The notes under the pieces: generated by a model
What the model was told of the DNA's origin: nothing
Database searches by the model: none
The model's input: the letters and a program-made list of their open reading frames with translations, nothing else
Shown: piece by piece, positions 31,669 through 40,620 of the stretch
How positions within the stretch are numbered: position 1 is the stretch's first letter
Layout: the number at the start of each line of letters is the position of its first letter
NCBI RefSeq assembly: GCF_011758655.1
Contig: NZ_JAAMPA010000002.1
Coordinates: 186,001 to 250,000, forward strand
Source: Modestobacter marinus
GTDB lineage: Bacteria > Actinomycetota > Actinomycetes > Mycobacteriales > Geodermatophilaceae
Reading direction: 5' to 3'
Length of the DNA: 64,000 nt
Translations under genes and position numbers: made by a program

Positions 31669-33084
31669 ATGACAGGGAGCGTGTCGGTCCGGCGGCCCGG
31701 GGCGGATCACCCCGCGGTGCCGACCGGGTTCCCCCACGCGGGGGAGGCGGACCGGGCGCCCGAGGGGGAGCCGCCCGGCGCGGCGGTGAGCCAGGATCGG
31801 GCCGTGTCCCCGACGAGCGCGCCACACCCGGCGACCGACATCGCCGCGCGGGTGCGGGCGCTGCTGGTGGCCGCCCGCCCGGGCTGGCGCGGCCGGGCCC
31901 TCTACGCGCTGGTCAGCCTGCCCCTCGGCGGGCTGTTCCTGCTGCTCTACATCGGGCTGGTCGGCTCGGTGATCGCCGTGGTCTACGGCATCGGCGTGCT
32001 GCTGGTCCTGCTGGTGCTGGCGATCACCCGGGGCCTGGCCGGCCTCGCGCGCCGGCTGGCCCGCCGGCTGCTCGGCGTCGACGTCCCGGACGGTGAGCGG
32101 GTCCGGGACCAGCGCGGCGTCGTCCGGAGACTGCGGCGGCTGGTCTTCGCCGCCGACACCTGGCGGGCGCTGGGCTGGCTCGGGGCGCGGGTGCTCCTCG
32201 CCGTGGCCACGGCCACCACGCTGCTGCTCGGCGCCGCCGTCTTCGCCGCGCTCGGCTGGGGCATCGACTGGGACCCGATCAACGCGCTCCCGCTGCTCGC
32301 GCTCATGGCCCTGGACGTCGCCCTGACCGTGGCCGCGGTCGACCTGCTGGTGCGGCTGTCGGCCTCGGTCGCGCCCCGGCTGCTCGGTACCGCGCCGGAG
32401 CAGCGGATCGCCGCGCTGCAGCAGAGCACCCGCCGGCTGGCCGACCGGAACAAGCTCGCCCGCGACCTGCACGACACCATCGGCCACGCGCTGACCGCCA
32501 GCCTGCTGCAGGCCACCGCCGCGCGCCGCACGCTCACGCCCACCGACGACCGGCCGCTGCACCCGGACTTCGCCCGGCAGGCGCTGGGGCACATCGAGAT
32601 CAACACCCGGACCGCCCTCGCGGAGCTCGACCGGGTGCTCACCGTGCTCCGGGCCGAGGACGGCGGCCGGGACCCCGCCCCGTTCGCCGCACCGACGCTG
32701 GCCGACCTGGAGGACCTGCTCGCCGGCCTGCGCGACGGTGGCCTGCCGGTCGACCTCGTGGTGGACGGGGAGGTCGACGACGTGCCCGCCGCGGTCCAGG
32801 AGCTGGCCTACCGGGTCGTCCAGGAGGGGACGACGAACGTGCTGCGGCACGCGGGCACCCCGCCGACGGTCGCCCGGGTCGTCCGCAGCGGGCCCACCCT
32901 CGTCGTCCAGGTGCACAACGACCCGGTCGCGCAGCTCGACGTCCGCCCGGGCCCCGGCGGCGGCCGTGGGCTGACGGGCCTCCGGGAGCGGGCGGTCGCC
33001 GCGGGCGGCACGTTCCGCGCCGAGCGGACGCCGTCCGGTGGGTTCGACCTGTGCGTCACCCTGCCCCTGTCGGGCGCGGCATGA
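31669..33084 (+). CDS. DesK-type sensor histidine kinase
   Basis: A 471-residue membrane kinase. A long N-terminal stretch of about 75 polar residues precedes four hydrophobic segments (about 78-120 and 180-225). The HisKA_3 dimerisation helix has the phospho-acceptor in ARDLHDTIGHALT (His about 268). The ATPase domain shows the N-box ELAYRVVQEGTTNVLRHAG and the G-box GGGRGLTGLRERA. ATG at 31669 has GGGGAG upstream; a GTG at 31804 would remove most of the polar N-terminus and is an alternative. It overlaps its response regulator by four bases and faces the ABC exporter genes. Confidence 0.9.
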   Translation: MTGSVSVRRPGADHPAVPTGFPHAGEADRAPEGEPPGAAVSQDRAVSPTSAPHPATDIAARVRALLVAARPGWRGRALYALVSLPLGGLFLLLYIGLVGSVIAVVYGIGVLLVLLVLAITRGLAGLARRLARRLLGVDVPDGERVRDQRGVVRRLRRLVFAADTWRALGWLGARVLLAVATATTLLLGAAVFAALGWGIDWDPINALPLLALMALDVALTVAAVDLLVRLSASVAPRLLGTAPEQRIAALQQSTRRLADRNKLARDLHDTIGHALTASLLQATAARRTLTPTDDRPLHPDFARQALGHIEINTRTALAELDRVLTVLRAEDGGRDPAPFAAPTLADLEDLLAGLRDGGLPVDLVVDGEVDDVPAAVQELAYRVVQEGTTNVLRHAGTPPTVARVVRSGPTLVVQVHNDPVAQLDVRPGPGGGRGLTGLRERAVAAGGTFRAERTPSGGFDLCVTLPLSGAA

Positions 33085-33731
33085 CCGGCCTGCGGCTGCT
33101 GCTCGTGGACGACGACGTGCTGGTCCGCTCCGGGCTGCGGGTGATCCTGGAGAGCGAGCCCGGCCTGACCGTGGTGGGCGACGCCGGCACCGGGCGGGAG
33201 GCGCTGGCCGTCGCGGCCGACACCGATCCGGACGTCGTCCTCATGGACGTCCGGATGCCCGACATGGACGGCATCGCGGCGACGGCGGAGCTGGTCGCCC
33301 GCGACCCGCAGCGTCCGCGGGGGCTGGTCCTGACCACCTTCGAGGACGACGACTACCTCTTCCGCTCGCTGCAGGCCGGCGCCAGCGGCTTCGCGCTGAA
33401 GCGGTCGGACCCCGACGCGCTGGTGGACGCCATCCGGGTCGTCGCCCGCGGCACGTCCCTGGTGCTCCCGGACCTGACCCGGCGGCTCATCGCCACGCAC
33501 GCACCGTCCCGCGTCCGGGGGCCGGCTGCGCTGCCGGAGCTGACCGGCCGCGAGGCCGACGTGCTGCGGCTGGTGGCGGGCGGGCTGTCGAACGCCGAGA
33601 TAGCGACCGAGCTGTTCCTCAGCCGGGAGACGGTGAAGACGCACGTCAGCAGCGTGCTGCTCAAGCTGGGCGCGCGGGACCGCACCCAGGCGGTCATCGC
33701 GGCCTACGAGAGCGGCTTCCTGACCGGCTGA
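33081..33731 (+). CDS. NarL/LuxR-family response regulator
   Basis: A 216-residue two-domain regulator. The receiver has the acidic cluster at Asp 10-12, the phospho-acceptor Asp 56 (VVLMDVRMPDMDG) and Lys in FALKRSDP. The C-terminal GerE/LuxR helix-turn-helix is LTGREADVLRLVAGGLSNAEIATEL...ETVKTHVSSVLLKLGARDR. The start codon overlaps the kinase stop. It should bind the short region between the kinase and the ABC genes. It converges with the heliorhodopsin gene. Confidence 0.94.
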   Translation: MTGLRLLLVDDDVLVRSGLRVILESEPGLTVVGDAGTGREALAVAADTDPDVVLMDVRMPDMDGIAATAELVARDPQRPRGLVLTTFEDDDYLFRSLQAGASGFALKRSDPDALVDAIRVVARGTSLVLPDLTRRLIATHAPSRVRGPAALPELTGREADVLRLVAGGLSNAEIATELFLSRETVKTHVSSVLLKLGARDRTQAVIAAYESGFLTG

Positions 33732-33756
33732 TCACCGGAGACCGCTTCCGCGGGGG

Positions 33757-34548
33757 TCAGGTGGCCAGCGATCCGGCGAACACCTGCCAGGCGAGCACGC
33801 TCTTCGCGACCAGGCTCAGCACCAGGTAGGCCTTCTCGCCGAAGGCGTAGCTGCGCCACGGGCCGACCTCCCGGTACTGCAGCCACTGGTTGACCGCGAA
33901 GCTCATGAAGAACACGAACAGCGACACGAAGATCCCGATCACGAAGCCCGGGAGCTGGGCGGCGCCGACGATGTTGGCGGTGATGGCGACCCAGGGCGCG
34001 GCCCCGGCGACGCACCCGAACCAGAACGGCAGCATCGTCGTCCGGGTGCGGCCGGGCGGGTTCATCAGCTCCTGCAGCCAGCCGAAGAGGATCATCGCGA
34101 CGTTCGCGCCGGCGATGCCGATCAGTGCGCTCAGCCCGGTGATGCCGGTGTAGCTGCAGATCAGCAGCACCATGATCGTCGAGCTGATCGAGTACTCCGA
34201 CCACCGGAACCGGTTGATCCCGCGGCGCAGGCCGGCCTCGTACCGCCCGCGGAGCGCGGTGGCGGTCAGCAGGTGGTCCACCGCGGCCAGCCCGAGGAAG
34301 ACCGCGATGGCCGACCCCACGCCGATGTCGACCAGCGGTTCCGGCGCCGGCGGCGGCGTTCCCGGTGGGCCGGTCGGGAAGGACGTCGTCACGGTGATGG
34401 CGAAGCTGCTCGCCAGCAGCACGACGGCGACGGTTTGGGCTGCGTGCAGCACCGTGAGCGCCAGGTTCCACCGTCGCAGGCCGGCCAGGCGCGCGCCGTC
34501 CACCCCGGTCGCGACCGGTACGACCCCAGGACTGTCCGGCTTGCTCAC
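33757..34548 (-). CDS. Heliorhodopsin
   Basis: A 263-residue seven-helix retinal protein of the heliorhodopsin family, whose membrane topology is inverted relative to other rhodopsins. Diagnostic residues are present: RRWN and His 35 in helix A, DHLL with His 92 in helix B, helix C RFRWSEYSISST with counter-ion Glu 118, and helix G LSLVAKSVLAWQVFAG with retinal Lys 249 and Ser 245 four residues before. These match 48C12 His 23, His 80, Glu 107, Lys 241 and Ser 237. GTG at 34548 follows GGAGG. Heliorhodopsins do not pump ions and are thought to be slow photosensors or regulators of partner proteins. Retinal can come from the nearby Blh. Confidence 0.93.
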   Translation of the reverse strand: MSKPDSPGVVPVATGVDGARLAGLRRWNLALTVLHAAQTVAVVLLASSFAITVTTSFPTGPPGTPPPAPEPLVDIGVGSAIAVFLGLAAVDHLLTATALRGRYEAGLRRGINRFRWSEYSISSTIMVLLICSYTGITGLSALIGIAGANVAMILFGWLQELMNPPGRTRTTMLPFWFGCVAGAAPWVAITANIVGAAQLPGFVIGIFVSLFVFFMSFAVNQWLQYREVGPWRSYAFGEKAYLVLSLVAKSVLAWQVFAGSLAT

Positions 34549-34698
34549 GAGGACCTCCACGAGGGGGAGCGGCCGGGCGGGATCCCCAGCGGGAAGACCC
34601 CGCACCGTAGCGCGCCCCGGCCGGGTCGAGGGGTGGCGCGAGGAGCCCGGAGGGTGTCCGATGTGGGCCTGCGCATCGATGACGCCCGAGGAGTCTCC

Positions 34699-36603
34699 AT
34701 GCTGCGTCCGCGGACCACCCTGCTCGCCCTCACCGCGCTGACCGCCGGTGCGCTCGCGGCCGGGGGGCCCGCCAGCGCCATGCCCCTCGATCCGCTGCCC
34801 CTCGACCCACTTCCGGTCGACCCCCAGCCCGTCGACCCGCTGCCGGAGAAGCGGTCGTGGGCCGTCGGCACCGGAGGCGCGGTCGCCACCGTGGACGCCG
34901 ATGCCACCCGGGTGGGCCTGGAGGTCCTGGCCGCCGGCGGCAACGCCGCGGACGCGGCCGTCGCCGCGGCCGCCGCGCTGGGCGTGACGGAGCCGTACTC
35001 GGCCGGGGTCGGGGGTGGCGGCTTCTTCCTGTACTTCGACGCGAGCACCGGGACGGTCACGACGATCGACGGCCGGGAGACCGCACCGCTCGCGATGGGC
35101 GCGGACGCCTTCCTCGACGAGGCCGGCGAGCCCCTGCCGTTCACCGAGGCCGTGCAGAGCGGGCTGTCGGTGGGCACGCCCGGGACGCCGCAGACCTGGG
35201 CGACGGCGCTGGCAGAGTTCGGCACCTGGTCGCTCGCGGACACGTTGCAGGGCGGGATCCGGCTGGCCGACGAGGGCTTCGTCGTCGACGAGACGTTCCG
35301 GCAGCAGACCGCGGAGAACGAGGAGAAGTTCCGCACGTTCGAGCCGACGACCGAGCTGTTCCTGCCGGGCGGGGCACTGCCCGAGGTGGGGTCCACCTTC
35401 GTCAATCCCGACCTGGCGGAGACCTACCGGCTGCTGGCGGCCGAGGGCGTGGAGCCGTTCTACTCCGGGGAGCTGGCCGGGGAGGTCGTGCGGACGGCCC
35501 AGGACCCACCCGAGGCGGCCGGCGTCGAGGACGTCCGGGCCGGGCTGCTGGCGGAGGAGGACCTGGCGCGGTACGAGGCGCCGCTGCGGGAGCCGACCCT
35601 GGTCGAGTACCGCGGGCTCGAGGTCTACGGGATGGCCCCGCCGTCCAGCGGCGGCTCGACCGTCGGTGAGGCGCTGAACGTCCTGGAGCCGTTCGAGCTG
35701 GGGGCGCTGCCCGCCGTGCCGGTGCTGCACTCCTACCTGGAGGCCAGCGCGCTGGCCTTCGCCGACCGCAACGCCTACGTCGGCGACCCGGCGTACAGCC
35801 AGGTGCCGCTGGCCGAGCTGCTCTCCGACGAGTTCGCCGCGGAGCGGGCCTGCGCCCTGGACCCGGAGGCGGCGATGGCGAAGCCGACGACCGCGGGCAG
35901 CCCGGACGGCGAGTACGGCCCGTGCCCGCCGGACGACGGGCTCACCGTGGAGGAGGGTACGGAGGGACCGTCCACCACGCACCTCACGGTCGGTGACTCC
36001 GAGGGCAACATCGCCAGCTACACGCTGACGATCGAGCAGACCGGCGGCAGCGGGATCACGGTGCCCGGTCGCGGGTTCCTGCTCAACAACGAGCTGACCG
36101 ACTTCACCTTCGCCGCCGCCGACCCCACCGTGCCCGAGCCGAACCTGCCCGCCCCGGGCAAGCGGCCGCGCAGCAGCATGGCGCCGACGATCGTCCTGGA
36201 CGAGGGGGAACCGGTGCTGGCCCTCGGCTCGCCGGGTGGCAGCACGATCATCACGACGGTGCTGCAGACCCTGGTCAACCGCATCGACCGCGACCTGGAC
36301 CTCGCCGCGGCGATCGCCGCGCCCCGGGCCAGCCAGCGGAACACCGCCGTGGTGACCGCGGAACCGGCGTTCGTCGCCGCCTACGGGCCGGAGCTGGAGG
36401 CGCTCGGGCACGAGTTCAGCGTCGTGGAGGAGATCGGGGCCGCCACGGGCATCGAGTACCTGCCGGGTGGCCTGATGCTGGCCGCCGCGGAGCCGGACCG
36501 ACGCGGTGGGGGCAGCGCGGGCGTCGTGCGCGACCTGCTCGACAACCCGCTGGCGGCGGTACCGGACGTGCCCGGTCTCGCGCCGCAGCTCGGGGAGGAC
36601 TGA
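34699..36603 (+). CDS. ggt: Gamma-glutamyltransferase
   Basis: A 634-residue exported Ntn hydrolase. The signal peptide is about residues 1-32 (ending ASA), followed by a DPLP/VDP proline-rich stretch (about 34-53). The large subunit ends before the self-cleavage site GPSTTHLTV, where Thr 426 becomes the N-terminal nucleophile; the GSPGGSTI oxyanion loop lies downstream. It transfers or hydrolyses gamma-glutamyl groups outside the cell. In mycothiol-using actinobacteria, glutathione would be an external nutrient. GAGGAG stands five bases before the ATG. It is divergent from the heliorhodopsin gene. Confidence 0.93.
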   Translation: MLRPRTTLLALTALTAGALAAGGPASAMPLDPLPLDPLPVDPQPVDPLPEKRSWAVGTGGAVATVDADATRVGLEVLAAGGNAADAAVAAAAALGVTEPYSAGVGGGGFFLYFDASTGTVTTIDGRETAPLAMGADAFLDEAGEPLPFTEAVQSGLSVGTPGTPQTWATALAEFGTWSLADTLQGGIRLADEGFVVDETFRQQTAENEEKFRTFEPTTELFLPGGALPEVGSTFVNPDLAETYRLLAAEGVEPFYSGELAGEVVRTAQDPPEAAGVEDVRAGLLAEEDLARYEAPLREPTLVEYRGLEVYGMAPPSSGGSTVGEALNVLEPFELGALPAVPVLHSYLEASALAFADRNAYVGDPAYSQVPLAELLSDEFAAERACALDPEAAMAKPTTAGSPDGEYGPCPPDDGLTVEEGTEGPSTTHLTVGDSEGNIASYTLTIEQTGGSGITVPGRGFLLNNELTDFTFAAADPTVPEPNLPAPGKRPRSSMAPTIVLDEGEPVLALGSPGGSTIITTVLQTLVNRIDRDLDLAAAIAAPRASQRNTAVVTAEPAFVAAYGPELEALGHEFSVVEEIGAATGIEYLPGGLMLAAAEPDRRGGGSAGVVRDLLDNPLAAVPDVPGLAPQLGED

Positions 36604-36640
36604 GGGCCGTGGACGAGCCGAGAGGACAGGAGGAGTCGCC

Positions 36641-36787
36641 GTGACCACACCAGCTGCACCGGATCCGGACGCCGGACCCTCGCCCCAGGAGGACGCGCCC
36701 GGCGTGGAGCTCGGCCTGTCCGACGACGCCGGCGGCACCTTCGAGCCCGAGGAGGACCCGGACGACGCCGACGGCCCGTCCACCTGA
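36641..36787 (+). CDS. Small acidic protein, 48 residues
   Basis: A short gene beginning with GTG at 36641 behind AGGAGG, 37 bases after ggt. The product is strongly acidic (VTTPAAPDPDAGPSP..., ending DPDDADGPST), rich in Asp, Glu and Pro, and certainly disordered. No family is recognised. Good ribosome site, correct spacing and position in line with ggt argue that it is translated. It might bind a basic partner or metal, which is speculation. Confidence 0.55.
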   Translation: MTTPAAPDPDAGPSPQEDAPGVELGLSDDAGGTFEPEEDPDDADGPST

Positions 36788-36833
36788 CGCGGCGGTCAGC
36801 GGGAGGGGCAGCCGACCGGCGGGTCGTGGCCGG

Positions 36834-37724
36834 CTACGACCCGCCGGCGGTCCGGGGTGAGCGGCTGAGGAAGTCGTCGGCGATCTGGTCGAAGGTCGCC
36901 CAGCGGATGCCCTGGTGTGAGTTGACGTGCTCGATGAGCCGTTCGAGCATCAGCAGCACCTGCGGGCGTCCGGAGACGTCCGGGTGGATGGTCATCGTGA
37001 AGGCCGCGCGGTCCATCTCGCGGTGCACCCAGTCGAACTGGTCGCGCCACATCTGCTCGATGTCCCGCGGGTTGACGAAGCCGTGGCTGTTCGGGCTGGA
37101 CTTGACGAACATCATCGGCGGCAGGTCGTCGAGGTACCAGTTGGCCGGGATCTCGACCAGGTCGGTCTCCTCGCCGCGGACCAGCGGCTCCATCCAGCTC
37201 TCGGCGGGCGCCGAGTAGTCGATCTTCGTCCAGGAGTCGCCGACCCGGACGTGGTACGGCTCGAAGTCCCGGTGCATCAGCGAGTGGTCGTACTTGATGC
37301 CCCGCTCGAGCAGCAGCTCGTTGGTGACGCCGCTGAACTCCCACCACGGGGCCACGTACCCGGTGGGACGGCGCCCGGTCCGCTGCTCGATCAGCTCGAT
37401 GCAGCGGTCGAGGACCGCCTGCTCCTGCTCCCGGCTCATCGCGATCGGGTTCTCGTGGCTGTAGCCGTGCACGCCGATCTCGTGCCCGGCGGCGACGCAG
37501 GCGTCGAACTGCTCCGGGAAGGTCTCGATCGAGTGGCCGGGCCAGAAGAACGTCTGCGTCAGGCCGTGCCGCCGGAACAGCTCGAGGATGCGCGGGACAC
37601 CGACCTCACCGGCGAACACCCCGCGGGAGATGTCGTCGGGGGAGTCCTCCCCGCCGTAGGAACCGAGCCAGCCGCCCACGGCGTCGATGTCGACGCCGAA
37701 GGCCACGAGGATCTCCTTGCTCAT
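36834..37724 (-). CDS. Polysaccharide deacetylase / cyclic imidase-like protein
   Basis: A 296-residue metal hydrolase of the NodB fold. Metal-site residues are Asp 12 and Asp 14 ([12 protein letters not shown]) and His 86 and His 90 (GVHGYSHE). The long conserved blocks [37 protein letters not shown] and [15 protein letters not shown] identify the subfamily that includes Helicobacter PgdA and bacterial cyclic imide hydrolases, which lack the sugar-binding groove of true peptidoglycan deacetylases. No signal peptide is present, so a cytosolic small-molecule amidase is more likely. The asparaginase gene lies 47 bases upstream in the same direction, in line with a joint role in amide or imide breakdown. 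Confidence 0.85.
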   Translation of the reverse strand: MSKEILVAFGVDIDAVGGWLGSYGGEDSPDDISRGVFAGEVGVPRILELFRRHGLTQTFFWPGHSIETFPEQFDACVAAGHEIGVHGYSHENPIAMSREQEQAVLDRCIELIEQRTGRRPTGYVAPWWEFSGVTNELLLERGIKYDHSLMHRDFEPYHVRVGDSWTKIDYSAPAESWMEPLVRGEETDLVEIPANWYLDDLPPMMFVKSSPNSHGFVNPRDIEQMWRDQFDWVHREMDRAAFTMTIHPDVSGRPQVLLMLERLIEHVNSHQGIRWATFDQIADDFLSRSPRTAGGS

Positions 37725-37771
37725 CGTCGAGCGCTCCTTCACGTAGGCCGCCCCGGGCCGGGGCGGTGGTG

Positions 37772-38740
37772 TCAGACGGCGAGGTGCTGGGCCAGCACCG
37801 GCCGTGGGTCCCCGGGGGAGAGGGCGAGCGCGGCGGCCAGCAGCAGCCGCCCCTGCCACGGGCTCAGGTCGCCGGCGAACAGGGCGCCGGCGCGGGCCAG
37901 CCGGGCCCCGCCGGCGGCGTAGAGGGGGGCGACCGGACCCGACGGCACCCGGGAGCAGACCAGGACGGGGACCCCGCCGGCGACGAGCTCCTCGGTGGCC
38001 TCGGCGACCGCCGGGGGGACGTTCCCGGCGCCGAGCGCCTGCAGCACGACCCCGGCGGCGCCGGCGGCGACCGAGGCGCGCAGCAGTGCGGCGTCCACGC
38101 CCAGGTGGCAGGCCACGACGTCGACGCGGGGCAGTTCCGCCTCCGGGTCGAGGGGGAGGGGTGCCGGACGTGGGGGCCTGGCCAGCGGCAGCACCGACTC
38201 TCCGGCCAGCCGGAGCACCGGGCCCCGCCCCGGCGCGCCGAAGGCACCGCCGCGCAGGGTGTCGACCTTGCGGACGCCGCGGGCGGCGAAGACCAGGCCG
38301 TCGAAGCACAGCAGGGCACCCAGGCCGCGGGCCGCGGGCGAGGCAGCGGTGCGCAGCGCATCGGCGAGGTTCGCGGGGCCGTCGGGAGCCGGACTGTCGA
38401 ACGGGCGCTGCGCGCCGGTGAAGACGATCGGCCGTGGGTCGTCGTGGAGCAGGTCGGCGAGGTACGCGGACTCCTCCATGGTGTCGGTGCCGTGGGTGAC
38501 CACGACGCCCTCCACGCCGTCCACGAGACAGCGGCGGGCCGCGGTCACCAGGTCCCGCAGGTCCGACGTCGTGAGGGCGAAGCTGGCGACGGTGCCGAGG
38601 TCGCTGGTGGTCACGGTCGTGCCGGCGGGGGACCGGGCCACCGCCAGCAGCTCCGCCGCGGGGGTGACCGGCGCGAGCCCGTCCGCCTCCTGCCGGCTGG
38701 CGATGGTGCCGCCGGTGGCGAGCAGGTGCACCCGTCCCAT
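37772..38740 (-). CDS. ansA: L-asparaginase
   Basis: A 322-residue asparaginase/glutaminase of the bacterial type. The first signature is [13 protein letters not shown] with nucleophile Thr 12. The second is [11 protein letters not shown] with Thr 85 and Asp 86, and the catalytic Lys lies in [12 protein letters not shown] sequence. There is no signal peptide, so this is the cytosolic type. GGAGG precedes the ATG at 38740. It converts Asn to Asp and ammonia; a related half-amide substrate produced by the imidase-like downstream protein is conceivable. Divergent from the DUF2252 gene. Confidence 0.9.
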   Translation of the reverse strand: MGRVHLLATGGTIASRQEADGLAPVTPAAELLAVARSPAGTTVTTSDLGTVASFALTTSDLRDLVTAARRCLVDGVEGVVVTHGTDTMEESAYLADLLHDDPRPIVFTGAQRPFDSPAPDGPANLADALRTAASPAARGLGALLCFDGLVFAARGVRKVDTLRGGAFGAPGRGPVLRLAGESVLPLARPPRPAPLPLDPEAELPRVDVVACHLGVDAALLRASVAAGAAGVVLQALGAGNVPPAVAEATEELVAGGVPVLVCSRVPSGPVAPLYAAGGARLARAGALFAGDLSPWQGRLLLAAALALSPGDPRPVLAQHLAV

Positions 38741-38917
38741 GCGACCTCCGTCCGGGCCCGGCGCCGGCCTGGGCGGCGACGTGCCCCACGGTCCTCCGTC
38801 CACCGCTCACCGGCGACCCGAGGCGCTGCGGACGGGGGCTCCCGCAGGGCCGGGCGGCGCCCATCGCATCGGCGGGTGGTCCCCGGGCCCTGACGGGCGC
38901 GCCACCGGGGGTGCACG

Positions 38918-40378
38918 ATGCACCGAGGAGCAGTCCGTCGACCGTCTGGGGTGGCCGTGACCGGTGAGGGAGAGAACGGGCACGTCGTGCTCACCGCAGC
39001 TGACGGCGAGGGCTACGGCTCGCTGCGGCGTCGGGCCACACCCCGTGCGGAGCGGTACGCCCTCGGCAAGTCGTTGCGCAAGCAGGTGCCCCGGTCCGCG
39101 CTCGGGCAGTGGACCGCACCGGCCGACCGGCCCGACGTCGTCGACCAGATCCGGGCCTCCCACCTGGGGCGCGTCGAGCGGCTCGTCCCCGTGCGGGTGG
39201 CCCGGATGGCCGCCTCGCCCTACGGCTTCCTCCGGGGCACGGCGGTGGTGATGGCCGCGGACCTCGCCGGCCTCCCGGCCACCGGGATCCGGCCGGTCAT
39301 CTGCGGGGACGCCCACCTGGGCAACTTCGGCTTCTACGCCTCCCCGGAGCGCGACCTGGTCATCGACCTCAACGACTTCGACGAGGCGCACCCGGGCGGC
39401 TGGGAGTGGGACCTCCGCCGGCTGGCGGCGAGCGTCTGGGTGGCCGGCCGGCAGAACTCGGCCACCGAGGAGCAGTGCGAGGACGCGGTCGCGTCCATGG
39501 CGCGCCGGTACCGGGAGCACGTGCGCTGGCTGGCCGGGCAGCCGCTGCTGGCCCGGTCGTTCGAGCGGCTGGACGTCACCGGGCTGCACACCACGGTCGA
39601 GGACCAGTCGCTGCGCACGGAGGTCGAACGGGCCGCCCGGCGGGCCCGCAAGCGGGTGAGCGACCGGGCGCTGCCCCGGTTCACCGAGGAGCGGGAGGAG
39701 GGACGGCGCATCGTCGAGGAGCCCCCGCTGATCACCCGGCTCGACGACGACGAGGCCGCCGCGGTGGCCGACGGGCTGGACGGCTACACCGGCACCCTGC
39801 CGTCCCACTGGCGGCGGGTGCTCAGCGGCTACACGCTCGTCGACGTCGCCCACAAGGTGGTCGGGGTGGGCAGCGTGGGGCTGCGCGCCTACGTGGCCCT
39901 GTGCGAGGGGAGCAGCCCCGACGACGTGGTGTTCCTGCAGCTGAAGCAGGCCCGCCGGTCGGTCGTGGCCGAGCACGTCCACGGCGAGTCGGCCTGGCAC
40001 GCCCACCAGGGGCAGCGGGTCGTGGAGTACCAGCAGGCGCTGCAGACGGTCAGCGACCCGCTGCTGGGCTGGACGACGATCGGGCCGCGGCAGTACTACG
40101 TCCGCCAGTTCAGGAACATGAAGGGCACCATCGCGATCGACTCCCTCGACGCCGCTGCGCTGAGCGACTACGCGGGGGTCTGCGGCCGGCTGCTGGCCAA
40201 GGGGCATGCCCGGACCAGTGGCGCGTCCATGATCGCCGGCTACCTGGGCCGCTCCGACAACGTCGACGTCGCGCTGTGCCGGTTCGCCCGCGCCTACGCC
40301 GACCAGACGGAGCGGGACCACGAGACCCTCGTCCAGGCGGTGGCCCGCGGCGCACTGCCCACCGAGCCGGGCGGCTGA
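38918..40378 (+). CDS. DUF2252 family protein
   Basis: A 486-residue protein of the DUF2252 family, common in actinobacteria and without known function. A kinase-like catalytic loop is visible: [12 protein letters not shown] followed by [13 protein letters not shown] (about residues 129-157), recalling the H-x-N and D-F motifs of aminoglycoside/choline phosphotransferases. A further conserved block is [12 protein letters not shown] near residue 393. Phosphotransfer to a small molecule is therefore possible but unproven. Start choice is uncertain: ATG at 38918, GTG at 38951 and GTG at 38957 are all in frame and none has an ideal ribosome site. Confidence 0.82.
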   Translation: MHRGAVRRPSGVAVTGEGENGHVVLTAADGEGYGSLRRRATPRAERYALGKSLRKQVPRSALGQWTAPADRPDVVDQIRASHLGRVERLVPVRVARMAASPYGFLRGTAVVMAADLAGLPATGIRPVICGDAHLGNFGFYASPERDLVIDLNDFDEAHPGGWEWDLRRLAASVWVAGRQNSATEEQCEDAVASMARRYREHVRWLAGQPLLARSFERLDVTGLHTTVEDQSLRTEVERAARRARKRVSDRALPRFTEEREEGRRIVEEPPLITRLDDDEAAAVADGLDGYTGTLPSHWRRVLSGYTLVDVAHKVVGVGSVGLRAYVALCEGSSPDDVVFLQLKQARRSVVAEHVHGESAWHAHQGQRVVEYQQALQTVSDPLLGWTTIGPRQYYVRQFRNMKGTIAIDSLDAAALSDYAGVCGRLLAKGHARTSGASMIAGYLGRSDNVDVALCRFARAYADQTERDHETLVQAVARGALPTEPGG

Positions 40379-40620
40379 CCGGCACCGCGCTGACCTCGGC
40401 CGGGCCTGCACCTCCCGCGGGCCGGGTTCCTGCAGCGTGCCCGCGGTGCGCCGCCGGGCCGGGCCTCCACGGTCGATCGACCATGCTCTCGCAGACAGGG
40501 CTTCCGGAACAGGGTCTTCCGACTGCTGCGGGGCGGTCGGCACCGGGTCCATGGTGGCCGGACTGACCAGGGGGACCGGGGGCGACCCACGGCTGGGGAG
40601 CCCCGGACAGGGGGAACACG

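Noticed and set aside
34549..36783. Long N-terminal extension of the heliorhodopsin frame
   Set aside because: The frame stays open far upstream, but the region is the shadow of ggt. The heliorhodopsin begins at GTG 34548 with a good ribosome site and the family's usual length.
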